DNA of 64,000 bases from assembly GCF_000005505.3 (NCBI RefSeq), contig NC_016133.3, forward strand, positions 27,382,508 through 27,446,507, in the 5' to 3' direction. The position numbers were made by a program, and so were the translations under genes. Positions within the stretch are counted from its first letter, which is position 1, and each line of letters opens with the position of its first letter. The stretch comes from Brachypodium distachyon (lineage: Eukaryota; Streptophyta; Magnoliopsida; Poales; Poaceae). Below, in pieces: positions 1 to 11,059 of the stretch. The notes below the pieces were generated by a model. The model had not been told where the DNA came from and did no database searches. It worked only from the letters and a program-made list of their open reading frames with translations.

Positions 1-620
1 TGATTCGGGTCACGACTCGTGCGTGGTTGGGACGGGCAGTGGCACAAAGGTGTAATTTTTCCGTGACAGATTCGTAATTTCGGTGAAATGACGTACCGCG
101 ACGCCCGTACCATCACCACCAACTCTAATTTAACATATTGGTATAGATGAGAAGATAGTTTAATGAAAAAATGAGTATGCCATGTGGGTCCAAACTGAAA
201 ATTTTATTTTGATAAATGATTGATTGAAGAGAGAGAAAAAGAAATTGGAAAGAGAAGAAAGCTGTGTTTCCCTTTTTGCTGTCCAGGCCATCGTGACTCC
301 TACTTGAAAAAAACGAGTCTAGAGCTCTAGAAAACGTGACAGACCCAATCATGGGATCAAATCTAGGCCCAAGACAAACAAAAGTATAGTCAGGCTGCCG
401 ATAAATAGATCCATCGTGTTTAGGACGGGCCAGGTCCAAAAGCCCATACCATAATATGCCCGAGCGGACTTGGGCAGAACTGCCAGAGCTGTACTTTTAT
501 TCAGCTCATCTCAGATCGAAACGGCGGCCAGTTTTCCGCTTTATTTTCCAGTTTTTTCAATCCGCCGCCAAAATTTCACACCTCCCCGCGCGCGGGGTTC
601 AAAACCCCAAAAGAACTGCA
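1..620. other. Intergenic sequence upstream of H2A.Z
   Basis: No gene is recognisable here. The first 450 bases are AT-rich with short open frames that lack codon bias or known domains. From about 450 the sequence becomes GC- and C-rich, leading into the H2A.Z promoter. Confidence 0.5.
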
Positions 621-624
621 GCGG

Positions 625-695
625 GCGCGAAAATTCGCCTGTTTCCCCCCCAAAAACCCAATCCCCGCCCCCCGGCCTCCTTCCGAAATAAATAC
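625..695 (+). promoter_or_regulatory. Probable core promoter of H2A.Z with E2F-like site and TATA-like box
   Basis: GCGCGAAA at 625-632 is the complement of TTTCGCGC, which fits the E2F consensus TTTSSCGC. An AAATAAATAC stretch around 686-695 is TATA-like and lies about 200 bp before the start codon. E2F sites are known in promoters of replication- and histone-related genes. That this site acts on H2A.Z is inference from position only. Confidence 0.4.
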
Positions 696-792
696 ACGGG
701 CGCACTACAGGAAGAAGAGGAAGGGTAGAAGAGCACGCAAGCCTTCGTCAGTTACAGGCAAGCCGCTGCTCGAGATCGAGAGAGAGAGAAAG

Positions 793-873
793 GTAAGGCG
801 GAGCGTTTTGGATGTCTGAGTTTGAGGTCTGCCTCTTTCGTTCTTACAGATCTCGTGGTATCTTGCTGTGCAG
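793..873 (+). other. Probable 5'-UTR intron of H2A.Z
   Basis: The donor AAG|GTAAGG at 793 and the acceptor TGTGCAG ending at 873 would remove 81 nt between the predicted transcription start and the ATG at 899. The segment is T-rich, as plant introns are. It is a prediction from splice signals only. Confidence 0.5.
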
Positions 874-898
874 GTAGGAGTTGCTGCTGAGGAGAGAG

Positions 899-2207
899 AT
901 GGCGGGGAAGGGCGGAAAGGGTCTGCTTGCGGCGAAGACTACGGCGGCCAAGGGCGCCGCCGCCGCCGATAAGGACAAGAAGAAGGCGCCGGTTTCCCGC
1001 TCCTCCCGCGCCGGGATCCAGGTTAATCCGAGCTCCTTTTCCCCCTCTCCCTTTGTTACCGTTAATATGATTTGATTCTGAGATCTATCTTGATGGGTAA
1101 TTTTGTTGTTTATGCCTGCGATTTGTTAGATCTGTAAGTTCGTTCGCAGTTCCTGGCTACGGATCTAGGGTTGCAGGCTTCCTTCGTCAATTCGGTGTTG
1201 TTGCGAAATCAGTTTTTGACCCTTCGAATTTAGTCGTCCTGAGCACGCGAGCTGTTAGATTAGCCCTTTCATTTAGGTACTTTACCCCTGTTTAGTTAGT
1301 TTATGCGAGGGCTCTGTCGTTGCGCGATTAATCTGACATGGAACCTGTTAGCCATCGTTGTATTCTGTGCCGTGTTTATTTTGACGTGGCTTCGGTGATG
1401 TATAGCGTCGTTATTCTCCGGTTTATTTGGTAGTTCTAATTGCAGTACATTAGAAGGCTTCAGTACCAAGGAGAGGCAGTATTCACCTGAGTTAACTAGT
1501 GCATGAGTTTGTTTTAAGCCTATGCGCGCTTGCTGTTACTTGTTAGGACATCTTTCTTAGAATTAACGTTTGCTGCACATCATGTATGCCTTCTTGTGAT
1601 GTATGAATCGCTGTGTACTTGGCTCACCTATCTGTTTGAGAGGGTGCATTCTTTGATGTTTACTAGGCTGAATGCTAACGCTGTAGACAGTTCAGTGTCA
1701 AGCCAATGCCATCATCCACCTGAAACATGTAGCAGAAGTCTGTGCTAGCATTCTAGTACTGTGTTGATGGATTGTACACAAATGACATCTTTTGCATTCC
1801 TAATGTTTGCTGCTGTTCATATATTTCTATGATTGTATGGATATGTTAGTAATATCTTGTCTTCGTTTGTGACAGTCCGCTGACCTGCTTCTATGATTGT
1901 TATAATGCAGTTCCCAGTGGGACGTATCCACAGGCAGCTCAAGCAGAGGGTCTCTGCAAACGGCCGTGTTGGCGCTACTGCTGCCGTGTACTCCGCAGCA
2001 ATCCTTGAGTACCTGACTGCTGAGGTCCTGGAGCTGGCCGGCAATGCCAGCAAGGATCTCAAGGTGAAGCGTATCACCCCGCGCCACCTGCAGCTCGCCA
2101 TCCGTGGAGATGAGGAGCTTGACACCCTCATCAAGGGCACCATCGCTGGTGGTGGTGTCATCCCTCACATCCACAAGTCCCTCATCAACAAGACTTCCAA
2201 GGAGTGA
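899..2207 (+). CDS. Histone H2A variant H2A.Z
   Basis: This gene encodes the H2A.Z variant, which replaces H2A in nucleosomes around plant transcription starts and is deposited by the SWR1 complex. Coding exons are 899-1021 and 1911-2207, separated by an 889-nt GT-AG intron in phase 0 after the codons for AGIQ. The product is 139 residues. The N-terminal tail (residues 1-35) is rich in Lys and Ala. The histone fold begins at [15 protein letters not shown]2A.Z is identified by the [12 protein letters not shown] segment, the extended acidic patch [10 protein letters not shown] and the tail [15 protein letters not shown], which differ from canonical H2A. The start at 899 gives the expected MAGKGGKGL tail; the upstream in-frame ATG at 881 would add six atypical residues. 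The gene is on the opposite strand to, and separated from, the next gene. Confidence 0.96.
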
Positions 2208-2994
2208 ATGCAACGCACTGTCCTTAAGTGTTTGTGTATCTTCGTGTGACCCCTGTTATGTTGTGTTTGTCAGAACCTGAACTTAATTAGTTGTTGCTGG
2301 ATTCGTGATGGGGCTAGCTTATTAGGGAAAGACTTCGCAGCAGATGTAATCGTGATGTGGAACTGCAATTCCGTATGTTGATGAAAGACTTGTCTAATCC
2401 GTTGCTATTTGTCTTGGTGGATGGCCAGGATGATATTGTCTTTATGGTGAAGGCTGAATCTTTTCACCCCCTTCAAAATTTCATAATTTGTGCCTGCTAT
2501 CCAGTACAGCCGTACAGGGCCTCTCTGCTCTGATCGAACCTCTACCTGTAAACTAGTGTGGGAGGAGAAGGTGAGGTGGTGACCTGGGAGGCGCCAGCCC
2601 TCTGGCAGATGGTCCTTGGTGAATGTCCGATGGCAGGGTCGGCTTAGGAGTTAGGAGAAGCTGCCGTGATCCAGGCTGCTGAGGTGAATTTCCAAGGAGC
2701 CTGCTAGTTGCATCAGTAAGCGAAACAGCAGTTCACCACCGGCTTTTTTTATTTCTCCACAAACGCAAAGAGGCAATCTGCTACCTGATGTATGATATAG
2801 TCGTTTGGTTTCTAGGTCATGAAAATAGGAAAACCCAAAAGGTTCATGACAGTTTTCAGCTTGGCAGGAGATGAGGTGCCGACAGCAATGTTGTGACCTG
2901 GGAACAAAACGTGTTAACCTGATATAGCATATGATCTTTGAACAAAATCATCCATTTCTCGAGTGACTGCAAAATAAGTCACTACTCGCTAGAC
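2208..2994. other. H2A.Z 3' UTR and downstream spacer
   Basis: The H2A.Z 3' untranslated region probably ends within roughly 250 bp of the stop. The rest has no open frame or repeat that I recognise. Confidence 0.45.
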
Positions 2995-3335
2995 CTATCT
3001 GATGTCAGACCAAGGATGGTGGTTAAAAATCATATTATTGCTAAATTTCCACAAACTCCATAACACATTAGCTAGCAGCTTAGAGGCAATCCAGGAGATA
3101 GAGATAGAAAACATATCAGTGCCTAAGTTTCGTTGGAGAAAGGGAGAAACATCTCTCCAGATTTGCTTAGCGACTACACACTCAAAAAAGAAGATATGAA
3201 CTGTTTCTAAATCAGAATAGAACTCATAATGTTGTTCAGACTTTTTAGTGTTTCTCTTCTTCAAGTTATCTCCAGTCATGATCGTTATAAGAGACCAACC
3301 AAAGAAAAACTTGAACTCTAGGAGGTGCTATGACA
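2995..3335 (-). pseudogene. LINE relic: C-terminal reverse-transcriptase zinc-binding region
   Basis: On the minus strand, reading starts near 3335 with PPRVQVFLWLV, continues through MTGDNLKKRN and reaches a degenerate HIFFFECVVAKQIW. This is the order of the zf-RVT domain found after the reverse transcriptase in plant L1-type LINEs. The first Cys-x2-Cys pair has been lost and stops and frameshifts interrupt it. Only this C-terminal fragment remains. Confidence 0.7.
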
Positions 3336-3881
3336 CTCCACAAAGCAGGGATATGAATTTGCATAAGACCTCTAAAATTGATCACAACTTCATCCTTTCG
3401 TTCTAAAGGATACACAGCGCAATATCTGGTGGAATCATCGATTAAATGTCACAAAGTAGGCATGCCTTCAGATTTGCTAAATAGGCATACGACTAGTGCC
3501 TTCACAAAAATCAAGTATGGAATATGGGTCAGATCTTCTAGTTTTAGGACACTTGCTTGGGAAATCTAGTGCCTATTTGAATTCGTTTTCTTTCTTTCTT
3601 TTTTTGCGACGAATTCGTTTTTTTTTTCTCTTTGTTGGTGTTCGGGTAGTTCCCCTTTTTGTTACAAAGTAACCCCTCAAAATGCAAAGCCTTTTCTAGT
3701 TCGCATGGTAGTACCATGCCAAGTAGTCTCATCCGCATTACAAAAACACATTTTTTTTCGTAGTACCATGCCAAGTTCAAGCAGGTTGTTTGTAGTTAAA
3801 TAACCCCTCAACGTGAATACCAACGGAAGATCCTGATTACAGTAATACTTCCGGTTTCCACAACTCTTTGTTTGAGATAGA

Positions 3882-3966
3882 TACTTCTCCCTTCCTAAAT
3901 ACTTGTCGTGGTTTTAATGCAATTTTGCATTAAAACCACGACAAGTATTTAGGAACGGAAGGAGTA
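3882..3966. mobile_element. Short Stowaway-type MITE (near-perfect hairpin)
   Basis: The 85-bp unit begins TACTTCTCCCTTCCTAAATA and ends in its inverse complement, GGAAGGAGTA. The arms pair almost without mismatch around a loop near 3922-3926. The TA at each end fits a Tc1/mariner-type target duplication. Confidence 0.85.
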
Positions 3967-5011
3967 CATCCGAGGCAGATAAAGATACCAGTTTGATGCA
4001 TGGTTCAATGAAACTTATCCCGCCCTATAGAGTATAGAGAGGTGAACATTGTTCATACGATTAAATAGCTACTCCTAGACTCCTAGTTTACTAACTCTGG
4101 AGGAGGATTTAATGATTATTCGTTCATCGGAACCAGATGTAAAAAATGTTTGTTTCAAACGATATGAAAATGGGTGGGATACTAATCTTGAAGAGCCCTC
4201 CTCCCAACAATTATCCCAAAACTGATCTTGAAGAGACTATCCTCACACAGAAGTTTAAACAACTATTTGCTAAGTAAAGCAATGTTCTTGACATGGCGAT
4301 CTTATGTTTATATCCTTCCTTGATCCTTAAGATGATCGAGAATACTCCACTTTATTAAGCAATGCTTTTTTATTGACTATCATTCCGCCATTAGAATCTT
4401 AAAGAAAAATAGTAAAGCCTCTTGAGCATTCCGCAGGGTATCTTAGGAATGGCTCCTCGCTCGTAGAGAGGTGCTTACCTTTCCAGCTACTCGGACATTT
4501 CTCAAAATTCAGGACCGTTTAGTTCCTTAAATTCTGGAGCGTTCTCCAAACCGCTCGATGGGATCGGTTGTGCTGGTAGCTACTGACTGATCTTGTCTCT
4601 GTGGTTTTGTTGCTGTACCTGTCAAATGACGACTCCCGGTGATACTCTGGAAGTCATTTGGTTATCGTGATTTAATTCTTGCCCACCGGCAGCTACCGCA
4701 GCGGCATAGTTACACACTTGAACTGCTTGCACAGTTTGTGCTTGCCATTCAATTTACCTGTTGAAACTTTCAATATATGGCTGGACACAAGATTTGAGTT
4801 GGTTGCCTAATTATAGTTTGACGCGTACCAGAAATTTGCTGTTCTTTTACATGTAACACTGAGTCTTAAAGTCTAAAGACTTCTGATTCAATAAACCCCT
4901 TTCTCCTCAACGAAAACATAAGGACGATTCAGATCACTCCGTACCCTTTCATTAAAAAGGGCATATGATGAACATTAAATAATATTTTCTTCTATCCCTT
5001 CCACCTGGCTC
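3967..5011. other. Intergenic sequence, no gene seen
   Basis: This is AT-rich sequence with frequent stops in all frames. I see no coding region, RNA gene or clear repeat before the tandem array that follows. Confidence 0.45.
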
Positions 5012-5720
5012 CGAACAGCACTCGGTGTTTTTGATTTTTTGCTGGAGATTGCACCGTTGGATCGCGTCGAAATTTCACGAGACTGTAATAGACACAATTC
5101 CGCACAATCCCACCGAAGGGATCAGCGAAATATTTCTTGATCCAACGGGAAACATGCGAACAAGTCGGATGTTTGTTCTGTCCTGCACGGCCGCGAGAAA
5201 TCCAAACGTCACTCGGTGTATTGCAGTTTTCTGAATATTCCACTGTTGGATCGCAACGAAATTTTACATGGTAGTGGTGGACAAAATTCCGCACAATATC
5301 ACCGAAAGGATCGGCGAAATCGTTCTTGAGGAAGCGGGAAACATGTGAACAAGTAGGACGTTTGTGCTGTCTCGCAGGATCGCAAGAAATTCAAACAACA
5401 CTCGGTGTTTTGAAGGTTTCTGGGGATTCCACCGGTGGATCGTCACGAAATTTGACATCGTGGAATCAGACACAATTCCGCACAGTTCCACCAAAGGGAT
5501 CGTCGAAATAATGATTGAATCAACGGGAAACATGCGAACAAGTTAGTCATTTGTGCTGTGACGCACGGCCGCGAGTAATCCGAACAACACTTGGTGTTTT
5601 CGATTTGGCCAGAGATTTCACCGTTGGATCGAGACAAAATTTAACAGTGTCGCAGTAGACACAATTCCGCACAATCTCACCGGATGGATCGTCGAAATAA
5701 TACTTGAGTCATCAGATACC
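5012..5720. repeat. Tandem repeat, about 190-bp unit, nearly four copies
   Basis: The marker CTCGGTGT recurs at 5021, 5212 and 5401, and as CTTGGTGT at 5590, giving periods of 191, 189 and 189 bp. Each unit has the same order: the marker, a GTTGGATCG-like box, ACACAATTCCGCACA, GGGATC, GGGAAACATGCGAACAAGT, then GCACGGCCGCGAG. Copies have diverged by many substitutions, so the array is old. Short open frames in it are by-products of the repeat. I do not recognise the family. Confidence 0.85.
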
Positions 5721-6773
5721 TTGCGAGAGAGAAAGGAGGCAGGAGAAAGAAAAAGATTAGGCGACCGGAGAGCAAAAGGAAAAAGAAAAAATTCATGAAA
5801 AGACCGTCCTTCCCTTCTAAATTTGAGAAGGGGTGTGTATTGAATTAGCCCTCAAGTCTAAATTGTTAATGGGATAGGTATAAATTATCTATTATTGCGT
5901 CTAGGATTACCTTTTTACAGACAAGGTTCACCTTACTCGTCAACAGCTTCTGAAAGAAGATGCAATTTTAATTCTTCCCCAAACTTAAAGAACAAAATAT
6001 TACAGGACTCATTCTCACCAACTTGATGGATAATGACAAGATGGATGCTTGCAGAGAAGATAGGAAGGAACTGATGCGGGCCAGAAAATTGTCAAAAGCT
6101 TGATTCCGGAATGATGGAAGATGTAGGCCAAGATCTAAGCATGTGTACAGACACAAGGAAAGACGAAACCCAATCAAATCGCAAAAGCGGTACTCTTGAA
6201 GAAACATTCGGAAAATATTAATTGTCTAGGCTTAGTTTCAGAGCTTGGCACCTAAAAACGACCGAACATGTTGAACATCTAGAAGGACACTACCTTATGA
6301 GTTATGACTGACAGCTAGAATTATTTCGAAACGCGGGACTGACAGCCAGAAAATCGAGATTAGACGGATCCAGGCTGACATTCAGGTGTCATGCAGCTTG
6401 TTCGCTTGGTCAAATTGTTATTCCTGGCCGGCTGGCCCCGTTTCGTGCTTGGAATAATATATCAGACGCGTTTACTGTTCACATGTATTCCATCCATCAT
6501 AGTATTACACATGGATGGATGGATGGATAGATGCATAATGCAGGCAACTTGCCATGTTTTGGTCTGAAAACCCAATCTGTATAAACTACTGCGACATCGG
6601 TTCTTGCAGAACTGAAGCCAGCTAGCTCTGAATGGACGATCTCAGAAATACTGATGAACAAAACAAGTACTTACATATATTATTAAGATTCGGCGAATTA
6701 TATAGTAATACACAATGTATCAAAGAATCTCCTAAAAGCTATGTCAAATATGAACAATGCAGAATCAAATGAA
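5721..6773. other. Spacer and 3' flank of the Ca2+-ATPase gene
   Basis: No gene is seen. A small ATGG microsatellite lies at about 6511-6530. The last few hundred bases probably include the 3' UTR of the minus-strand ATPase gene that begins at 9851. Confidence 0.45.
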
Positions 6774-9700
6774 TCATGAGAGTTTCCGGCTTGTGAGGAT
6801 CTGGTGGAGAGTCCGGTCCGGCACGGGGATGAACTTGACGGCCCAGCCGATGGGCCACGACATGGCGGCGATGGCGAGGCAGACGCCCCACTGGCCCAAG
6901 CCCAGCCTCGTGGTGCCGGCGAACCTGGTGAGCACCTCCACCATGACCACCTGCAGGGCGAGCGTGACGGCGATGATGGCGAGGAACATCCTGTTCTTGA
7001 GCATCCCGGCGAAGACGTTCTTCTTCTCGATCTCCCTTGCGTTGAACTCGTTGAACACCTGGCAGAGCACGAAGGCGTTGAAGATCATGGTGCCGTTGGC
7101 CTTGTCGTCGGTGCCGAAGACGTCGCGGCCCCTGTACTGGAGCGCCAGCAGCACGGCGATCTGGAACACGGCCTGCGCCATGAGGTTGCGCCACATGGCG
7201 TTGCTGATGAGCGGCGCCGTGCGGCCGATGGGGGGGCGGTCCATGAGCGCCTTGGTGGGCGTGTCCGTGGCCAGCGCCAGCGCGCCCATGGTGTCCATGA
7301 TGAGGTTCACCCACAGGAGCTGCACGGTGGACAGCGGCATCTTGCCCGTCGTGATGGCCGACACGAAGTTGATGACGAGCGCCGCCACGTTGACGGTGAG
7401 CTGGAACTGGATGAACTTCTGGATGTTGTTGAAGACGCAGCGGCCCCAGCGCGTGGCCGTCACCACCGTGTCGAAGTTGTCGTTGAGGATGATGATGTCG
7501 GAGCTCTCCTTGGCCACCTCCGTGCCCTGGACGCCCATCGACAGCCCGACGTCCGCCTCCTTGAGCGCCGGCGCGTCGTTGGTGCCGTCCCCTGTCACGG
7601 CCACCACGTGACCCTTCTGCTTCAGCCGCTGCACCAGAACCAGCTTGTCCAACGGCAGCGACCGCGCCATGACGCGGATCCTGTCCACGATCTCCAGCTG
7701 CTGCTCCGGCGACATGGCGCGGAACTCGTGCCCCTCGATGACGATGCCCTCGGGGTCGTTGCCGGACACGATGCCGCACTCGTTGGCGATCGCGCGGGCT
7801 GTGAGGATGTTGTCGCCGGTCACCATCTTGACGGCCACGCCAGCCTTCTTGCAAGCTTCAATGGCGGCCTTCACCTCTGGCCGGCACGGGTCTTTCAACC
7901 CGACGAAGCCCAGCAATGTCAGCCCTTCGTCGTCGATCTTTGAGGATTGCTCACCGTTGGTTTGCTTGTAGGCGAACGCGATGCACCGGAGGCTGCCCGC
8001 TGCCATGTCGTTGATGACCTTCTGGAGACTCCTCCTCTGCTCTGCGCCGAGTTGCCGCGCCGCGCCATCCGCGTCCACGTACATTGAACAGTTGACCAAG
8101 ACCATCTCCGCGGCGCCCTTCCAGTGCGCGGTCACCGCGCCCGTGGCCTTGTCCCTGACCATGACGCCGCTGCGCTTCTTGTCGGAGTTGAACGCCTCCA
8201 CCTGAACCACCTCGCAGCTCCTCTTGAGCGCGTGCGCGTCCATGCCTAGCTCCTCCACGGCCCACGACAGCAGCGCCTTCTCCGTGGGGCTGCCGGATAT
8301 CTCCGGCGGCGACACGTTGTCCGGCTTGTACACGCTGCCGGTGGTGTTGAGCCCGGCTCCCTGGCACAGCAAGCCGACCACGCTCCCAGCGACGGCTCTC
8401 GCCACGGGGGCTTTCGGCTGCTCAGTGCCGACCCAGAACTCGGTCACCTTCATCTGGTTCAGCGTGAGCGTGCCGGTCTTGTCGGTGCAGATGGCCGTGA
8501 CGGAGCCCATGGTCTCGCACGCCGACAGCCGGCGCACCAGCGCGTGCTCCCTCACCATCCGCTTCATGGAGAACGCCAGCGTCAGCGTCACGGCCAGCGG
8601 GAGCCCCTCGGGGATGGCCACGACGATGATGGTCACGGCCTGCTGGAATATCCCCACGAGACCGCTGAAGACGGCGTTGAAGGTGACGCGTCCCTTGTCG
8701 AAGATCGGCTTCCCTTGCTCGTCTTTGGTGCTGCCCGTGAAGTGGCGCGCGGTGAGCACGATGAAGACGAGCACGGCCACGACGACGCCGATCTTGCCGA
8801 TGGCTGAAGTGAGCCGCTCGAGGCGCTCCTGGAGAGGCGTCGGGTCGGTGGGCTCCTTGGTGAGGGTGCCCATCATCTCGCCCCAGGCCGTGTCGGTGCC
8901 CACAGCGGTGACCAGCATCCGGCCGTAGCCGTCGACGACCTTGACCCCGGACGCCAGGAAGGGGTTCTTCTCGGCGTCGATCTCCACCGGGTGGGGCTCG
9001 CCTGTCATGCTCGACTCGTCAACCTGCAGCCCGTGCCCTTCCAGAAACACCCCGTCCGCAGGGACGCCATCGCCGATCTTGAGGACCACCACATCTCCGA
9101 CCACGAGCTCGAAGATGGACACCTCCTGCCTCCGTGCGTTCCGGACGACGGTGACGGACACGTTGTCGGACTCGCTGGCCAGCTTGGCGAACCGCTTGGC
9201 CTGGCTGTGGTTGCTGACGGCGGAGACGGCGGACACGAGGAAGACCGCCAGGAAGATGCTGACGCCGTCGTACCACCCGTCCTTGAGCCCGTGCTCCTTG
9301 ATGCCGAACCCCAGCGACACCACGGCGCACACCAGGAGCACGATCAGGAACACGTCGCTCAGCGCCTCCCACACGTGGCTCAGGAACCTCTTGGGCCTGG
9401 GCTTCGGGTGCGTGTTCACGCCGAAGGCCTCCCTGCGCCGGCCCACGTCGCCGGGGTCGCCGCGGATGCCGCGCTCCGCGTTGGAGCCCAGCACCGCCGC
9501 GATGCCGCCTCCGCCGCCCAGGCGGTGGAAGCAGTCCTCGCGCTTCTCCTTGACAAGGCCCTTGAAGGATTCGTCGTCGGCGGCCACGGAGAACACCGCG
9601 GCCTTGGAGGTGCCATTGCCGGATGAGTCAGCGTCGGCGTCGGCGTCGGAATCGGTGTCGTGGTGGATCTTGATGGCGACGTAGGAGGGGCTGCGCGGAA

Positions 9701-9851
9701 GGATGCCGGTGGAGAGAATGCTGAGGCGCGCCAGCCTGTGGCACGTCCGGATCACGTTCATCGCCTTGCGCCATTGCTTCGCTGGCTTCCACGCCGATGA
9801 CAACGAAGAGCGATGACGGCCCGTGGTGATCAAGAAGTCAGCGCACTCCAT
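6774..9851 (-). CDS. Autoinhibited plasma-membrane-type Ca2+-ATPase (ACA, P2B), intronless
   Basis: This P-type pump exports Ca2+ from the cytosol at the cost of ATP and is released from autoinhibition by calmodulin. The single open frame encodes 1025 residues, the usual ACA length. A basic amphipathic stretch at 21-45 (WKPAKQWRKAMNVIRTCHRL) fits the N-terminal calmodulin-binding domain of plant P2B pumps. Visible motifs are TGEP (283-286, actuator loop), PEGLP in TM4 (about 414-418), DKTGTLT with the phosphorylated Asp457, KGAAE (578-582, nucleotide site), TGDN (678-681), GDGTNDAPALK (754-764) and TM6 with Asn849 and Asp853. A D/A-repeat linker lies at 66-75. The lack of introns places it with the ACA12/ACA13 type. 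Coding GC is very high, which produces long spurious frames on the other strand. All catalytic residues are present, so it should be active. Confidence 0.96.
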   Translation of the reverse strand: MECADFLITTGRHRSSLSSAWKPAKQWRKAMNVIRTCHRLARLSILSTGILPRSPSYVAIKIHHDTDSDADADADSSGNGTSKAAVFSVAADDESFKGLVKEKREDCFHRLGGGGGIAAVLGSNAERGIRGDPGDVGRRREAFGVNTHPKPRPKRFLSHVWEALSDVFLIVLLVCAVVSLGFGIKEHGLKDGWYDGVSIFLAVFLVSAVSAVSNHSQAKRFAKLASESDNVSVTVVRNARRQEVSIFELVVGDVVVLKIGDGVPADGVFLEGHGLQVDESSMTGEPHPVEIDAEKNPFLASGVKVVDGYGRMLVTAVGTDTAWGEMMGTLTKEPTDPTPLQERLERLTSAIGKIGVVVAVLVFIVLTARHFTGSTKDEQGKPIFDKGRVTFNAVFSGLVGIFQQAVTIIVVAIPEGLPLAVTLTLAFSMKRMVREHALVRRLSACETMGSVTAICTDKTGTLTLNQMKVTEFWVGTEQPKAPVARAVAGSVVGLLCQGAGLNTTGSVYKPDNVSPPEISGSPTEKALLSWAVEELGMDAHALKRSCEVVQVEAFNSDKKRSGVMVRDKATGAVTAHWKGAAEMVLVNCSMYVDADGAARQLGAEQRRSLQKVINDMAAGSLRCIAFAYKQTNGEQSSKIDDEGLTLLGFVGLKDPCRPEVKAAIEACKKAGVAVKMVTGDNILTARAIANECGIVSGNDPEGIVIEGHEFRAMSPEQQLEIVDRIRVMARSLPLDKLVLVQRLKQKGHVVAVTGDGTNDAPALKEADVGLSMGVQGTEVAKESSDIIILNDNFDTVVTATRWGRCVFNNIQKFIQFQLTVNVAALVINFVSAITTGKMPLSTVQLLWVNLIMDTMGALALATDTPTKALMDRPPIGRTAPLISNAMWRNLMAQAVFQIAVLLALQYRGRDVFGTDDKANGTMIFNAFVLCQVFNEFNAREIEKKNVFAGMLKNRMFLAIIAVTLALQVVMVEVLTRFAGTTRLGLGQWGVCLAIAAMSWPIGWAVKFIPVPDRTLHQILTSRKLS

Positions 9852-10090
9852 CCCGTTTCAAGCAGCAGCGATTCAAATTTCCAAGGAAGAAGAAGGATGC
9901 GTACGGTTGGAGAAAAAGACAATCTGTGGATTGTGATCAATGTGATCAATTGGTGCGGCAGGATCGAGCTCAAGGAACGGAGACCCGGCCGGCCGGCGAT
10001 CGTGCGTAGGACTAGCTCAGAGAAGATTCGAGGCCAGGTTATGCCTTGGATTGATGCCTTGGATGACTTGCAGAAACGTCGTTTGTTGGG

Positions 10091-10100
10091 TATATATATC
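10091..10100 (-). promoter_or_regulatory. Possible TATA box of the Ca2+-ATPase gene
   Basis: TATATATATC (GATATATATA on the coding strand) lies about 240 bp upstream of the start codon at 9851, a plausible distance with a 5' UTR. It is predicted from position and composition only. Confidence 0.4.
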
Positions 10101-10717
10101 CTACTACATGGCAAGTTACAAGGAAGCTTCGTGGATGCGGACTGAAACCGTCATTGCCTTGAGCCCTCCCATTGAGGTCGACGCTGTTTGCTTTTGTTCG
10201 TGATGAACACGGACGAAATTAACGCTGAAAACCGTTGGAGCTGTGGGCTTCTCTACGCCAAACATCCTAATGTGGGATCCACGGAGTAAAACTATCGCCA
10301 TGCATATAGCCGGTTCTAAGTACAATGGAGGGTGATAGTTCTAAAGAAAGTCAGCTTTGATTCCTCAACTACGGAGTACATAGTTTATATCCAAGAAAGG
10401 GAAAAACTATTGGCAAATTCCAGTTTGGCCCCTCAACTTCTTATTGTTAAGTTCGGTCCCTTGAATGAATCCTGACAATAACACGGTATTATGGCAGCGG
10501 TTCCACACACAGGAGACGCCTCACTTAGAAAAGTAAATAATACGATGGCTGTGCATCCGTCGATGTAGAGGTTGAGAGGTTTCTCTCCTTTTTTAAAAAA
10601 ATCTTAAAAAGGGAAAAATGATCGAAACAAGAGATTTAAAAAAAACTTGTTTAGAAACTCAGATAATTTGAACAGAAGCCAATGGAGAAATTTGTGAGAA
10701 ACTATTCTTCTAGAAAA

Positions 10718-11059
10718 TACTCCTTCCGTCCTCTTTTAATGGGTGTGTTAGTTTCTTCACACGTACCAAGGCAGTCTGAGCAGGAAGCGATTTGGACTAC
10801 TTTGGTCCGCGTGCATTCACTTCTCGTATGTGCAATCGATGTGGTTATTGGGCATTCCCTGTTCGCTGTAGCCTAGGGAGGGAAGGCGTCTCAGGAAGCC
10901 AAACGGTTTGTCTAAGTCTGGATATGAATGCGGTGAATCAGGAGGAAGAGAGAGAAACGGGGGTATTTTGGTCAGTTTATGGGCAGAAGAGCATTTGCGC
11001 CTGCAATAACTAGACTGCTCAGTTAAAAAAAACGCCCGTAAAACTGGATGGAGGAAGTA
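10718..11059. mobile_element. Stowaway-like MITE, about 340 bp
   Basis: The left end TACTCCTTCCGTCCTCTTTT is matched in inverse orientation by the right end GGATGGAGGAAGTA, with TA at both borders. Termini are conserved but the interior has diverged. Confidence 0.65.

Noticed and set aside
5491..5502. CCAAAGGGATCG in the 190-bp repeat, a partial match to miR393
   Set aside because: Only 12 nt match, the other copies differ there, and no hairpin precursor is visible.
6757..9684. Many long open frames on the plus strand and in other minus frames across the Ca2+-ATPase gene
   Set aside because: They are mirror frames caused by the very high third-position GC of the ATPase coding sequence and show no domains.
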